Shown here piece by piece: positions 45,546 to 58,100 of a stretch of 64,000 nt of DNA (the stretch's first letter is position 1; each line of letters begins with the position of its first letter). The position numbers and the translations under genes were made by a program. Source of the DNA: Sclerodactyla briareus (taxonomy: Eukaryota > Echinodermata > Holothuroidea > Dendrochirotida > Sclerodactylidae); contig JAODTK010005598.1 of the NCBI GenBank assembly GCA_026419785.1, positions 157,786 to 221,785 on the forward strand, written 5' to 3'. Below the pieces are notes generated by a model. The model was not told the DNA's origin. It did not search any database and saw nothing but the letters and a program-made list of their open reading frames with translations.

Positions 45546-46504
45546 GCAGCTGCTAATATGGTGTAGTATCCAGGTCTGAACCACCCTTTCTGGACCTCGA
45601 ATAGGTTCGACTCCCTGATCGCAAGTATTACATAAAACCCAATACTATTCGTTTCTTCCTATTCCTGGAACAAGATACTACGAAAGAATACATTATTATC
45701 CGCATCCTCAGCAGTGCTGGTCAAATTAGACGATTGATCATCAGTGCAGTGGAGCATGAGGGGGATCCTGATGATTGACCGTGAGCTCTGGTCATCCCTT
45801 GGCACCCTGGGAGAAGGTCTCGGTGATCCGCTCTGAAGTTTGGAGGTTCGTTCGGGAAAAATTGATCCGAATCCAGTAGTCATCGACGCAGACGACTTGC
45901 AGACTCATCCAGATAAAAGACTGAAGAAGTACTGCGAGGCTGTAGAATCACTTCAAAGACACCTATGGTGAATGGGATTAGGATGGGAGGCGGACATGAT
46001 TGAAAGGCTTTCAACGGTGGCCACTGGAAAGATAAGTGGGGACGGGAGACAACATGCTTACCAAGCTGAGTTCCCGTATCGTCGTTCCCCCGCTCCAGAG
46101 GAGGTACCCGACCACAGTGCCCGCGAACCGAGAAATGTAAAGAGTACGATAGACGGCACATGGAAAGGGTACAGGGTATGTATGGAAACAAGGATCAAAC
46201 CGGAATAGTGCTGATTCCCTGCTACTGGAAGAGGGAATGAAAAACAAAAACCATATCGACAAGAGGCAAAAAACGCTAAAACACAACTGTACGTACAATG
46301 ATAGGCTGATCTCGAAGAGATGCAAATAGCGATGAGCTAGGAAAAATGTGACTAAAACAGCCGGAATTTTTGGATTGTGCAGAGCTTCGGAACAATACTA
46401 GTCCCTTCGTCAGGCAGGGACCACAGAAGTGATAATGGAAGGGAAGACGGCTGAGACTTTAGAGGCCTAACTAGGACAATGGATGGGGTGAGGCTAATTG
46501 GTGT
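45546..46504. other. Unassigned stretch with moderately long antisense ORFs
   Basis: Minus-strand ORFs of 103 and 104 codons (45,880-46,191 and 46,011-46,325) overlap a plus-strand ORF (45,972-46,208). The plus-strand reading around 45,885-46,010 gives an ADDLQTHP(D)KRLKKYCEAVE-type segment that looks like real protein but matches no family I can name. It may be retroelement debris. Confidence 0.4.
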
Positions 46505-46640
46505 TACGCTGATTGACAGGGATAATCCATGTGGGGATTGTACGGGGCGGCCAATTGCGCCTCCGTGATTGACAGGAGATAATCCTCAAACGGATTATAT
46601 AATAAGGCCAATTTGCCCCTTGGTGATTGACAAGAGGCAA
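46505..46640. repeat. 57-bp minisatellite, three units
   Basis: TGATTGACAGG or TGATTGACAAG recurs at 46,510, 46,566 and 46,624. Between them GATAATCC and GGCCAATT.GC blocks repeat. It ends two to three bases before the tRNA-like head at 46,643, so it may be part of the same element. Confidence 0.75.
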
Positions 46641-46642
46641 AA

Positions 46643-46770
46643 TAGGGAGGGGGTGCCGAGTGGTTACCATTAATCTCTTTTGTGATGGTTAGGTCGTTCG
46701 AAGGTTCAGACCAAATGGTGTGGTAGTCGTTTTCAGGTTCAATTCCCAGATTCTTGACGCCTTAGAGGGA
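46643..46770 (+). mobile_element. tRNA-like (long variable arm) SINE head
   Basis: GGGTGCCGAGTGGTTA is an A box of the leucine/serine tRNA type, and GGTTCAATTCCCAG at about 46,737 is a B box. Their spacing of roughly 90 bases fits a type II tRNA with a long variable arm, or a small insertion. Stems are not convincingly closed. Confidence 0.5.
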
Positions 46771-47155
46771 TTTGTTGGGACCAATTTGGGTTGGTCGAGC
46801 CAATCACTCTAAGGTTTGCAATGGAGTGGACTGACCATGTTGAAATGATTAGCAACCGGCTGCTAATTTTTTTGGAGTCTTGATGGCTGACGGGTGTTGG
46901 GTCATTCGCTCACTAGTGGTGTTTTTGTTTCCGATGTACTGAACTCCGCCAGAGGTTACGTAAATTAGTAGACCAGGTGTTCGAGACGCAATCAATATCG
47001 GTGAATCGGAAGAAATGCGGGAGTTGGAAACTTTTGAAACGAGTGTCGTGACAAGTTGCACGTTTTCAGTTGGAGGCGCAGGGGCGGCTGCCGACGGTGT
47101 TTGTTTGCTGCTCGGCTTGCTCAGAAAAATTTGGCGTAGGACTAGGAATGTTCAC
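46771..47155. other. No recognisable gene
   Basis: A short minus-strand ORF (46,849-47,061) is unremarkable; no repeat family or RNA feature is identified. Confidence 0.5.
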
Positions 47156-47157
47156 GA

Positions 47158-47325
47158 GATATATAATATATATATATAATATAATATATATTATATTTAT
47201 CTATATATATATATATATATATAGATTATAACTATATATATATATAGATATATTCTGATATATATAATTATATATCTATATAGATATATATATATATCTA
47301 TATATATATATAATATATTATTATA
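47158..47325. repeat. AT-rich (TA)n microsatellite
   Basis: About 165 bases of TATATA with CTAT/GATA interruptions. Confidence 0.95.
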
Positions 47326-47561
47326 CCGTACATGACTGAGGACCGATTGGATTGAGGCCGTGAGCTTGATAATCTGTTAGATGAAGGGACCTTTTATATA
47401 TTCTTATTATTTCAAGAGATAAGTTATAGTTGTTAACGATAGTCGCGCGCTCCTCTTCGGAAGAAAGCTTTGAGAGGGAGGAGTTGCTACTATTCTGATT
47501 TTTATCCCTTATCTATATGTACCGATGCCTATTCGGAACACCACCTACATAATAACTATAG

Positions 47562-47650
47562 GAGACCGTGGCGCATTGGGACACTTTCCGCTGTGGGAGA
47601 GTGCGAATCTCTGCCGAGCCTAGTATTGGGTACTACCGTTTTCTTAACAG
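47562..47650 (+). mobile_element. Possible tRNA-like SINE head
   Basis: GTGGCGCATTGGGAC (A-box-like) at about 47,569 is followed 38 bases later by GAGTGCGAATCTCTGCC (B-box-like). The word TGGCGCATTGGGAC recurs exactly at 47,945, and CGCATTGGGACA occurs in near-inverted form at 48,137 (TGTCCCAATGCG). Suggestive only. Confidence 0.35.
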
Positions 47651-48625
47651 TAGCAGCGATTAAGCAGTGAGCACATTATACCTGGTGATTATATCAATCT
47701 TGCAGTTTTATCTGTCAAAATGTGTTGAAAAATACCTTTTCTTGCATCTGACGCAACTATTGAACATGTACTCCGATGCCCCTATGCTTTCCGTGTTCCC
47801 TTTAAAAACAAATGTAACGTGTTGCGAGTAAAACAACGGTATAGATCGATGAGCCAGACTGCATGAATTATTTCTCGCACAGTTTGGGCAAATGGTTCCT
47901 TCACAGTGAAAACCCTACTAAGGTCGCATAGGGCAACTTGGATGTGGCGCATTGGGACGTGTTGTATGCACCGGGGAAAAAGAGGTGCATCTGAATTTAT
48001 GATATGGTAATTTTAAGATTGACAAGTACTACAAGTAGTGTGTGTTGCTACCGTTATTCGACGATATATTTAATCATTCATTCGGTAAGGTGAAACTGTA
48101 ACATGATATAGGTTTGATAGTATGTGACAGTGATGGTGTCCCAATGCGGGAAGTTACGGGGTGCAATGGGTGCCCCCTTTTTTTCGACTCCAATTCCGAA
48201 GCTGTTGCAGGGATATCAAGTATTTGCCGACATGTGAATGTGCCTAACACGATGCTCCATTATCCCTTGCAATATGGTTTCCAGCAGTTGCATTCCGAAA
48301 GAGAACTATTTCCCAAATGTGAAAATGTCCCAATTGTGGCTAAACGATACAAATCCCCTAGGCTTCCGTTGACATGACCTATCGTCAAATCTGTTGATTT
48401 GTGCTGTGGGATGTCTTTGTGTAGCACTGTAACAGATGCTAACTACAGAAAGGTTAGTCTTACGGTAATTTTTCCCGTACCGTAACCTCTTATTCGCGTC
48501 CCGCAATTGACGGAAACACTGGTGAGCATATTTTTCCTACCACCCGGTCATGGGAGGGGGATTCATAATTATGGCACTCTGCTTACACGATATTGCATAT
48601 GCACCCCATCCATACTATAATACAC
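47651..48625. other. No recognisable gene
   Basis: Apart from the repeated CGCATTGGGAC words at 47,945 and (inverted) 48,137, nothing stands out. The ORF at 48,114-48,377 (87 codons) has no recognised domain. Confidence 0.5.
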
Positions 48626-48642
48626 ATTACTACATTACTAAG

Positions 48643-48800
48643 TAGGTATATATATAGTGGGATAAATATATATATATATTATATAAATATCTTATATATA
48701 TAGATATATATATATATATATAATATTAGACTAATTATATATATATTAATACTATATATTCTATATATATATATATATATAAATATATATCTAATAATAG
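48643..48800. repeat. AT-rich (TA)n microsatellite
   Basis: TATATA blocks with AATATT and TCTA interruptions over about 160 bases. Confidence 0.95.
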
Positions 48801-50125
48801 CAGTATATATAGACAGTAGATAGGTTGTATATAAGTATACAATATCTTGACATAGAATATAATACCTCTATCCACCTCATAGCCCATAATTTGGGTTGGT
48901 CAAGCGATCTTTTATATTTTCTGGATTAAATATGGCCATAAAATTCGCCTCATACTCACCCTTTAAAACAAACATCACACGTATCGAAATCACAATTAAA
49001 TTTTATGCCAAGAGGATGGTATTTGCCAGTTAAAAAGTCACTATATATTATTAGAAAATCATTTTTGTGGGTATGCGTACTATTTGCCTTCAGTTTACGG
49101 CCGGATATTTGTGGGAACGGAGATCATAAATTCGTCGTAATGGAACCAAACATCGCATAAATTGAGCGCGAATAACTCACGACCATTAATTTGTGCTCTG
49201 CATGCGGAGTAGTGTTTAGGAGTCGGCAACGTCACACTGCGCTGTAGAATTGTCATTGAATGAACGCCTATCTATTATCTCATACGGAGGGATTAAAACG
49301 TACCTGTACTGTTCGTTATATTCCTACGTATGTGTCCAGCATTTTAAACCTATTTCAAAGGCCTATATACGTGCCGATAGTTTTTGTAACCCACATAAAA
49401 AATAATCGAATTTACTAAATATATAAGTGGAAACTAAGTTGGAAATTATTGTTTGTTGTTATTAGTTGCTGTTATTGATCATTGCAGAATGAGGAGCGCC
49501 CCAGGGGTGTTTTCCTCTTACTAATGCTGCCTCCTTTTCCACAAAACAAACACCGGGGGCAAAAAAAAAAAAAAATTTTTTTTAAAAAAAAAAAAAAACA
49601 TTAGCACGTCATTAGGCCTACTATATATATCACTCACTAATGCGGGTCACTAACAAACAGTATAGGAATAAAACGTGTAGTCTTTGTTCCTTCGGGTATA
49701 CTTGTCTAAGCGAAATCGAGGAGGATTACTATTTATAGCGTGAATCCATCAACAGGCCCTCATGGAAGTTTCGATGGTCATTACAGAATTTCCTTTCCTG
49801 TCAAACTTAGCCACCGGGGTTTAGCTTCTCTAATCAGAACCGGTCTCTCCATTACAAACATCTTTCAGCTTCCACATATTAATTCGCTCTCATTGAAATA
49901 GAAAACCTCGTCGGGGCGTACCGACGTCCGTGAACGAATTGCCCAATTGCTTCGACCTGGAAGGCATAAACCATAACATGATCTTTTGTTTCCATGCAAA
50001 TGGGTTTTTTGGATTTTTCAAACGGTGCGCTAATATACTAACTAGAGCGGCGTGAGAGAAAGAAAAAACAGAGCGCCAATGCTTTTTTATCTGAAACCCG
50101 CACAATCTAACATTATGTGTCGAAT
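48801..50125. other. No recognisable gene; A15-T8-A15 tract
   Basis: At 49,561-49,598, fifteen A, eight T and fifteen A follow one another. The rest is AT-rich, with one minus-strand ORF (49,890-50,105) of no recognised family. Confidence 0.55.
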
Positions 50126-50129
50126 GTTC

Positions 50130-51310
50130 AGGACCATGACCTGAGAAGCAGTTTCAAAAATGGCCACTTGTGCCCCCGTAGCAACCTTTGACTTTGATCT
50201 TCATATGGCCAATATGCATAGCAGTCAGTAAACCTCGTCACTGTTTGTCAACATCGATCCAAGATGACCAATGATAGAGAGCAGCCAATTTCACACAGTT
50301 TCCCATCGTGCTCTTCAATGGTCCAAAGATTGTCCCCAGAGGTTGATGAACATTTTGTCCAAGTTTGGTCGACAATCCATCAAAGAACGACTTTTTTGCT
50401 TTCTTCTTCTTCATCAGATGTTAGCACGTTCAAATTCTAATGGCAAGTACTGAGTTTCATCTAAAATATCCGTAACAAGCTGAATGGAGCTCCACGCAAA
50501 GAACATTATACACAGTTTCAAGAAATCCAGTTATCCACTATACATGAACATTTTCCACATGATGGGCTTATATACCCCTCAATGACGTTTGACCTTGACC
50601 GTCACAACAAAAGGTCCCCGATGCGTCAATTCAACACTTGTGTCCAAATTTATTGACATCCGTCACAAAACTGACTGTTTGTGCTCAAAAAGCGATTGTT
50701 GACACACTGGACAAGATAGATAGATTCATAGCTACATAAATAGATAGATAGATAGGTAATAGATGATGATAGATATATAGATAGGATAGATAGAGGAGAT
50801 GCATTTCAAGTACATTGAGTTCCAAACTCATAAATGGGGCCCTCAGGCCCAAGTTGGGACCTTGGACTCAAACATTCCTGCACACCTCGAAAGAACTGCT
50901 GTTAGACCATCATTATACCAACTCAACACTGTGCACACCAACATGTAGGAGGGTATACACTTTGAAATTTTACACATAATGGACTATTTTCCTGTTAATT
51001 ACGGTAGCTGTTGTCCTGTGACCGAACATCAGCACTGCGCACCAAAATTTGTGGGATATACACTTTGAAATTTCACACCTCTTGGTCTATAATTGCCTCT
51101 TAATTAGCTTTGTCCTTGACCTCTCTCTTCAAAAGTGAACATGTTCCCATGGGTTAATAACATTGTGTTTAGAAGTTTGGGTGACCCTCCTTTTCAGAAT
51201 AGCTGTATGGGGCCCGAAAGGCAATTGTTGACCACTGTGATATAGAATAGATAGCATAGATGATAGATAGATCATCGATAGATAGTCGATGTAGGTAGGT
51301 AGGTAGGTAG
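50130..51310. repeat. Diverged tandem repeats interleaved with GATA microsatellites
   Basis: CACCAACATG..GGGTATACACTTTGAAATTT at 50,938 recurs as CACCAAAATTTGTGGGATAT plus ACACTTTGAAATTT at 51,040, a 103-bp period. Looser matches (TTTGACCTTGACC near 50,588; TTTGACTTTGATC near 50,190) suggest more, older units. Two units end with GCGATTGTTGACACACTGG or GGCAATTGTTGACCACTG followed directly by GATA tracts (50,722-50,793; 51,241-51,290), the second passing into (TAGG)n at 51,290-51,313. Recurrence of the same end next to a tetranucleotide repeat suggests a mobile element whose terminus is the microsatellite. Confidence 0.65.
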
Positions 51311-51313
51311 GTA

Positions 51314-51880
51314 GGGGTTGTTAGATGGATTTATTAACCAGGGGCCCGTAGTAATGGTAGCTTACTTCCTCACTTTGGCCCCCACCAATCTAGTCTCCCG
51401 ATGGTTGCCGCCCTGCGCAAAAAAAGTTCAGTCTACTGTCTCCGGCTTTTTGCTTCAGAATTGGTAATGATGGTTCCTTCTAAACATGTCAGAATGTTAA
51501 TGCAGATCGGTGAAATCCTGGTTCCAGTTGCGTAGCCAAACTTTTCTTGAGAGACATGTGACTGCGATAATTTGAATGGATCAGCAGACAGGATGCCTCG
51601 AAGCGGACCCTGTCTGGCGAAATTACCACTTCATATTTGCAGGAAATGTCCCGTTCTTCCTCCGTCCTAATGTGTGCATTATCACCTGACTAATTTTGAA
51701 TTCTATTAGTCTTCAAGAAAAATATGCAGACCATTTAGAAATTATTTATTAATCATTTTGTCTGTGGCAATAACAGCCTGCTATAATCAATTCTCCCTCC
51801 CGCACCCATTATGTTGGTAGGCCGACGGTAATAGAATGATTGATCACATCACTTCTCAGTTGCGCAAACAATAAAGACCA
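51314..51880. other. No recognisable gene
   Basis: At 51,340-51,420 there are GGGGCCCG and GGCCCCCACC words, similar in flavour to the hAT ends at 53-54 kb, but no paired terminus is found. Confidence 0.45.
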
Positions 51881-51979
51881 ACGAGATTTGAAAGGCATCC
51901 TTCAGTTTGAGTTCCAGTCTTTCAGTCTACCGTGTCTCAAAACCAATAGATACAGAGATCTTTTCACCAATCCCCCCCA

Positions 51980-52170
51980 TCCCCCCCCCCCAATTAAGCT
52001 TTTTGATAAGTTTTTTATACGTTATTCTAACAACTTTTTAACATTTTGTAACTTATCTACTGTTTTATTGTACAAAGCATCACAATCCATCTTTTTAACA
52101 TTTGTATACTATTTAGCGCAGTGCCTGGTTTCCCTTGGGAATAATAAGGTTTTACTCACTTACTTACTCT
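51980..52170 (+). mobile_element. Probable LINE or SINE 3' tail
   Basis: GTTTCCCTTGGGAATAATAA followed by GGTTTTACTCACTTACTTAC resembles the 3' end of many invertebrate non-LTR elements (a T/C-rich segment, then AATAA(A)G and a short tandem tail). An 11-base C run at 51,981-51,991 lies upstream. The ORF at 51,840-52,253 (137 codons) is Leu/Phe/Ser-rich because of this composition and is unlikely to be a gene. Confidence 0.4.
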
Positions 52171-52416
52171 TCCTGTGTCTCGCCCGCCATTACATTCCGC
52201 ATCAGCGAATCCTCCATTCTAAATACGGCGTATTACCTCCTGTTGCAGAGTAGAAATTCTCAGTGTAGAATGAAGACCTATTACTCAGTTTGGTATTTTC
52301 GTATGGAGAGATATTGGCCAGTTGACACTATCTTCTTTTCCGCGTCACACACAATCAACCTTTCCTTCTCCCTCTCCTCGCCCCCCCTCTCGTTGTTTGT
52401 TCTCTTATTATTTATT

Positions 52417-52505
52417 ACAGAAGAAAGAAAGAAAACAAAGAAATAAAGAAGAAGAAGAAAGAACGAAAGAAAAAGAAAGAAAGAAAGAAAGAAAGAGAGA
52501 ATAAA
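52417..52505. repeat. (GAAA)n / GAAG purine microsatellite
   Basis: About 90 bases of GAAA and GAAG repeats. It yields Lys/Glu ORFs on the plus strand and Phe/Leu/Ser ORFs on the minus strand. Confidence 0.95.
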
Positions 52506-53046
52506 TCGAAGCAAAAATTAGAAAAAAGACAACATCAATGTGTGGAAAAAATAGATTGTGATGTAGAGAGTACGGCGAAGCCAGGCTCGTATAGCCACTA
52601 TCCCGTCATAGATGGCAAGTTCTCCCCCCTGGAACGGCCACTTTGGAGCTAAAGTCCACATAAATTGCAGCGCGGGGCCGCGGCGTTGCGTAAGTAGCCA
52701 GCAAGCACCACACGTTCGAAAAAATATCGATGGCCTAAAATCGGAAATTAAGATCAATCCTTATTTCAATTTAGTTAATATTTGACTCAAAGTTCACTAC
52801 TTAGCGTAAGAACATATCAGTAGAAGAATAGTTTTCCCGGGTAGGCGCGAGGATGGTGCCTTAATTCCAGAAAAGAAGAACCTTTCGATTGAGAAATCAT
52901 AACCTGGTTTTCAAGTAAATTATAGCTTTCAGCGTGGTGGCTAATGTGATCCCCTATATGACCCCGTGACTCTGGCTTACAGGGGTCAACTAAAGTTCAA
53001 GTTATCCGGCATCTGCGTATTACTTTAGATATGGATCTATGACAGC

Positions 53047-54349
53047 ATTGCCGGATTTCATCATGGCCACGGGGGCACGTGCCCGGGGCCCCCACAAAAA
53101 AGGGCCCCCACAAAGGAGTTTCATAATTGTTTTTAGTAAGTATGTTGAGAATTTTAGCCAAATTAACTGATGGAAGCTAGCACCCATCCGTACTAACCTG
53201 TTCGTGCCACCCGCGCTTGGTCAATAAATCTGCACTGTGAACGGATTTAGCGCCGAATTGTATCCTGCAATTGGTTACTGAAGGCCGGAACAAGCAACTT
53301 TCGTTGTTTACGATAATACATTCACATTCAAACTTCGGAGGCGCAGAGGAAGTTTCGACTCACGCCCCTAGTATATTAGGTTATGAGAAGAGGCTTGTCC
53401 TTTCCCCATTAGAGAAGTTCCGTGTGAAAACTTCTCTCCAGTGGTTTTTTTTTTGACCAATTTTTAGCTTCACATTTGGCACCTATGCAGAGATTCTCAT
53501 TGAATTTCGGTTTCCTAGGGCGTTGGCTCATTAACAGACAATCAAATTCAGCAATCCGCCACTGCTTTAGTGCACAGTTCCAAGATGATTTAGATGATAC
53601 GTTGGGGATCAAGCTGTACAATTCGGATTTTCAAAATTATTGTTTGATAAAGATATCACAGAAGATGAGCCAACCGGACTGCAATCACGCCACATCAGAT
53701 CGTTATATAATCTGATCATCAATAAAGGGTGTTAATGACAATTGCCACGTTCCCAACTGTTGAAATCGCACTTGCACATGTACACCTAGTCCTAATGGTT
53801 TCAAACTGCAGCGATGAACGTCTTTTCGTAAAATGAAATTCATTAAAAAAAAATATATAACAACACAGCTCAGAACGACCATTGGGAGTACCAACCCGGC
53901 TCTGTCGCTTTAGCCATATGATCATCGAGCATGACATCTTACGAGAAATTGACTTCATGACGTGTAGGGACTTCTCTACCAGACGAACGCAAAGTCATGG
54001 TATCAGGTAGGTTTTTCCAACGGTAAAAGGAAATACCTTTTGTTGCTAGGAGTACATGGGCCGGAGGTGGGGGGTGGTGGTGAAAGTATTGGGTAGGGCG
54101 GGCAAGACCGCCCACAACCTTCGTTATCTCTAAATTGCCTAATGAATCTCGCCGCTCCTAAGAACTAATTCTGTATATTGATCTGTCCATGTCTGTGTGC
54201 GTAAGGAGAGGGGGGAAAAGACCCGGGTGTGGTAGTTGGCACAACCGGTAGTCGTCTTCGAAATTTTCATAGACTACGGTCGGATGGGCCCCCACAGGAA
54301 GCCTGTGCCCAGGCGCCGCCCGCCCGGACATAGGTAAATCCGGCTCTGA
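53047..54349. mobile_element. Probable non-autonomous hAT-type DNA transposon with 8-bp target duplication
   Basis: The left end reads ATTGCCGGATTTCATCATGG and the right end, reverse-complemented, reads TCAGAGCCGGATTTACCTAT; both share GCCGGATTT and continue into GC-rich arms containing GGGGGC, GGGCAC and CCCCCACA-type words. The 8-bp direct repeat ATGACAGC flanks it exactly (53,039-53,046 and 54,350-54,357). Eight-base duplications and CCGGATTTA-type termini are features of one hAT group. The 1.3-kb interior has no clear transposase; ORFs at 53,271-53,456 and 53,476-53,715 are short and unassigned, so it is either non-autonomous or strongly decayed. Confidence 0.68.
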
Positions 54350-54357
54350 ATGACAGC

Positions 54358-55175
54358 CGTCAACGTAGGTGTGCATGTGGGGTGTTAGCGAGGATGCACG
54401 CTACAAATGGCCCATTACAGCTGAACGTAACCCAGGCCATGTAATTTCATGAGTGAGTAGCCATAGTGGGCTCCCTGAAATTTCTTCTCCTGTTCATTCA
54501 TTGGTACCCGGAAAAAGAGTATTACTTTTGCTATCCTTGAGCTGCGCGATTGACACCCTCACCCCCCCCCCCCCCCCCTCATAACCGCCCCTCACAAAAC
54601 AATTTCCTCTCTACTCGCTATACCCTAGTAATATGTAAGCTGATGTCTCTCAGAAACCTGGCGTTTCTTAATAATACCTTAGTGCCTATATAGCGCTTTT
54701 TTCGAGTGATCAAAGCGCTTTACCGATATTGCCTGCCCCTGACCATCAGTGACTTGTCACAAAAAAAAAAAAAACCCCTGTACTATATCTATATAGTAAC
54801 GCACCCTCTTTCTTTTCATTCCCGACACGCCATTTCAGTGGCGCCACTTCCTCGTGTCCCCCGGGAGAGTCCCCAATATGGTGCAATCCACACTCGATGC
54901 ATGCACGCTCCTATTAATTAGTTCCCCAACCGCACAGTTTTCTCTTTTTTCACGTTGGTAATGTGGACGTGCTGAGACATGCCTGTCTAAGGGCACACGG
55001 AACAAAACCCGCATTCCTTCATCTTCATTGAAATGTACTCCAAAAGGGCAAAGTTGACATGGATAGGTTGGTGTGCAGGGAAGCCTATACTAATTAGGCT
55101 ACACCAGGTGTCCAACTGAACTCTTTTAAAAGACAACTGCAGTATTATTTATACACGGGCCTCATTTAATAGTTC
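54358..55175. other. No recognisable gene; 17-base C run
   Basis: C run at 54,562-54,578 and A run at 54,760-54,774. Nothing else is identified. Confidence 0.5.
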
Positions 55176-55179
55176 TAAA

Positions 55180-58100
55180 AATTTTTCTCAACATTAGTAA
55201 TCTTGAGCGTACTGATTTTGCTACACCTCGCATGTAATAATTGTCACTTCCATTGACTTTGATAAAATTGAGTCGTTAGGTTACTATCTTCGTAATAAAA
55301 AAACAGGAGTAATATCCCTCCTGATAATGTAAGATCACCGTTGGATTATAATAGCAGTCGTATTACAGGCCATATTATTGAATCTCTTCACAACACCTCT
55401 ATAATGATAATAACTCCCTATTAACAGTCGCAGGTCCCCTCCTCCCGAAACATTTCAGACCTATGTAATATAATAACGTCAATAGATTGAATTTTATAGG
55501 GATAAGTAAAACTTGGTTACTTCTACGATGCCGCCGCCTCCCTCTTTCAAATTCCTGTTTTCAATTTGTTACAAAGAAAGCGGGATCAGGAAAGGTGGAG
55601 TTGGCGCTGTTCATTCATCGATATTTATAGTTACAACTGAACATTATCACAGAAACACGCTAATACAACTTTTTGAACACCTATTGTATACAGGCTACCT
55701 TAAAAATGATAACTGTCTTGTTGGTGTTATTATCGACCCCCACATACTACCTGTGCTCTCTTTGTTGAGGAACTTGACTGTCTTCTTTCTCTGCGTACCT
55801 ACATGTAGCTACAAAATTAAAAGCAGGTATATTTATTGGTGATTCATATTAATTTTGATAACTTAGAGCGATACTCCTGTACACATTTCGTAAACGTCTG
55901 ATGAGTTTCACATGGGCCTCTTTCCAACATCAGATAAACCAACAAGAATAACAATTTCAGTGCACCTTTACCTGTACACTATATTTCAAATACCCGAACC
56001 CATAACTTGGAATCTTCTAGTATAGTGGCATGATATCAGTGATCATTTTCCATCCTTTACTGTTTCCAAGCCAAGCCTGGTTGATAATACACAAGTTATG
56101 CACAATGACGAGTCACAATAGTAACACTATAAAAATGGCTTTAAGTTCACGACTTTGCATGCTTAATGACTGGTCCTGATGTCATGACAACCACGCGTGT
56201 TGACTTGATGTAATGGCATAATTGAAGTTATGAATACTTCAATTCCAGAGAAACTGCCCTCTAAAAAGGTTTTCTCATCGGATTCGGAAAGTGGAAGCCA
56301 TGGCTTTACCCGTGCCTATTAAAGTCTATAAAGTGTAAGAATACTCTGTATAGGAAACATGCAAAAAATTTACTGATAGCCGTGAACAGAAATATACACT
56401 TTAGAAAAATAAATTGCATAATCTGATAAAAAAAAGCTAAACAAACTACTTCACGTGGCGAAATTGCTGCTAGTAACGTTGGTAACATTAATAACTTGGG
56501 CCTGGTAATACAGTACTGCAAAAGAAAAGAAGTCTGCAATCATTACTGGTATCATGGACGATTCAGGAATACAAATGTTCGAGATTGATTTCAATTGCGT
56601 CACATAATTACTGTCTTACTACCGTTCGTTAATGTTGGACCAGCGCTGGCATCCAAAATGATATAATACTGATGTCGTTTTTCGGATTTTCTCAATGATA
56701 CAATTATCCACATTCTATGTATTTTACACCTTCTGATTGTAATGAAGTTACAAAGTAATCAAGGCCCTACCCACGGTAGAGCCCTGGTCATGCACTGATT
56801 CCTCAGATATTCTAAAGGCAAGTGTTACTCGCTCTACCAGCCGTCCCTCATCATTCATCTCTCCATAGCTACGGTCTTTTTCTTTCCACAATCACTTAAA
56901 GTTGCTAAGATCCTTCCAGTCTTTAAATCAGGTGACCCTAGCTTAGTTAGCAATTTAGGGCCTTTTCAGTTCTTCCTCCCTTCCTGCACTATCAAAAGTC
57001 TTGGAGCTATTAATGCTGAAAGGATTACTAGTTTGTTATTTTCGATTACAATTATTCTTTCGGAACATCATATGGCTTTCTAAAGAACCATCACATACTT
57101 GCTTTAGCTACATTTTTAGATGCCGTTTACACTCGCATTTGAAAAACGAAAGTACGCTATCGGCGTTTTCCGTGATCTGTTCATGGCTTTGAATACTGTT
57201 TGATCATCCTATCTTGCTCCTAAACTTTATATTTATGGGTTTTAGAGGTAGGTAATTGATTGGATTTCTAACTATATGAAGTATCGTTCTCAATATGTCA
57301 GTGTTATTTAATTAATTCTGGATTACAACAAGTTATCTGTTGAGTCCCACAAGGCCTCTATTTTAAGCCCGTCCACTTTTTTTGAATTATGTTAATGATA
57401 TCAATTGCGTCGTCAAAAATAATGAAATTTACATTGTTTGCAAGATGACACAACTATTTTGACAAACACAACAATATAATTAAAGGAGCAACAATGGTTA
57501 ATACTGAACTAAATCAAGTTCATATTGGTATGTAGTAATCATATATCACGAATGCATTAAAAACAGAGTTTCTCATCTTCCAACTACGGGAAGAAGAGTA
57601 CTGGATATAGAACTCTCAAAATAAATAATACCGTGATAAAGAGGGTAACGAACACACAATTTTTCTGGAATTCCATGCCGATGAAAACCTAAGTGGACAC
57701 ATCACATCAATAATATTGCGTAGGGTAGCAATGTCTTATTGGTGTCCATAATAAGGCTTATTAATTCCTCTCTACTAAGAAATCCTACTTAGCTATACAA
57801 TCTCGAAATCATTTTACCGAAGTATTTTCTTACAGCCATAATTGTAATGGGGCTTTGGCAATAGCACTGACGATTGCAAAGATCTATTTTTCTAAAGAGG
57901 GCTTTCCCTTGTTAGTAGGTTGGGCTTTAGAGATCATACAGCCCCACCATCGGTTATTTTGACAGCTCGATATAATGCCAATGCCTACCATTCACTATCT
58001 GCAATTAGATTTTTCATGTTACCGTCTCATGAATGATCTTCGCCCAAAACATGAAGTATCCAATCATTTATAATTATAATGTTCATGATCATAGCCACGG

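Noticed and set aside
51340..51420. Another hAT terminus (GGGGCCCG / GGCCCCCACC words)
   Set aside because: No CCGGATTT core, no partner end and no flanking duplication were found.
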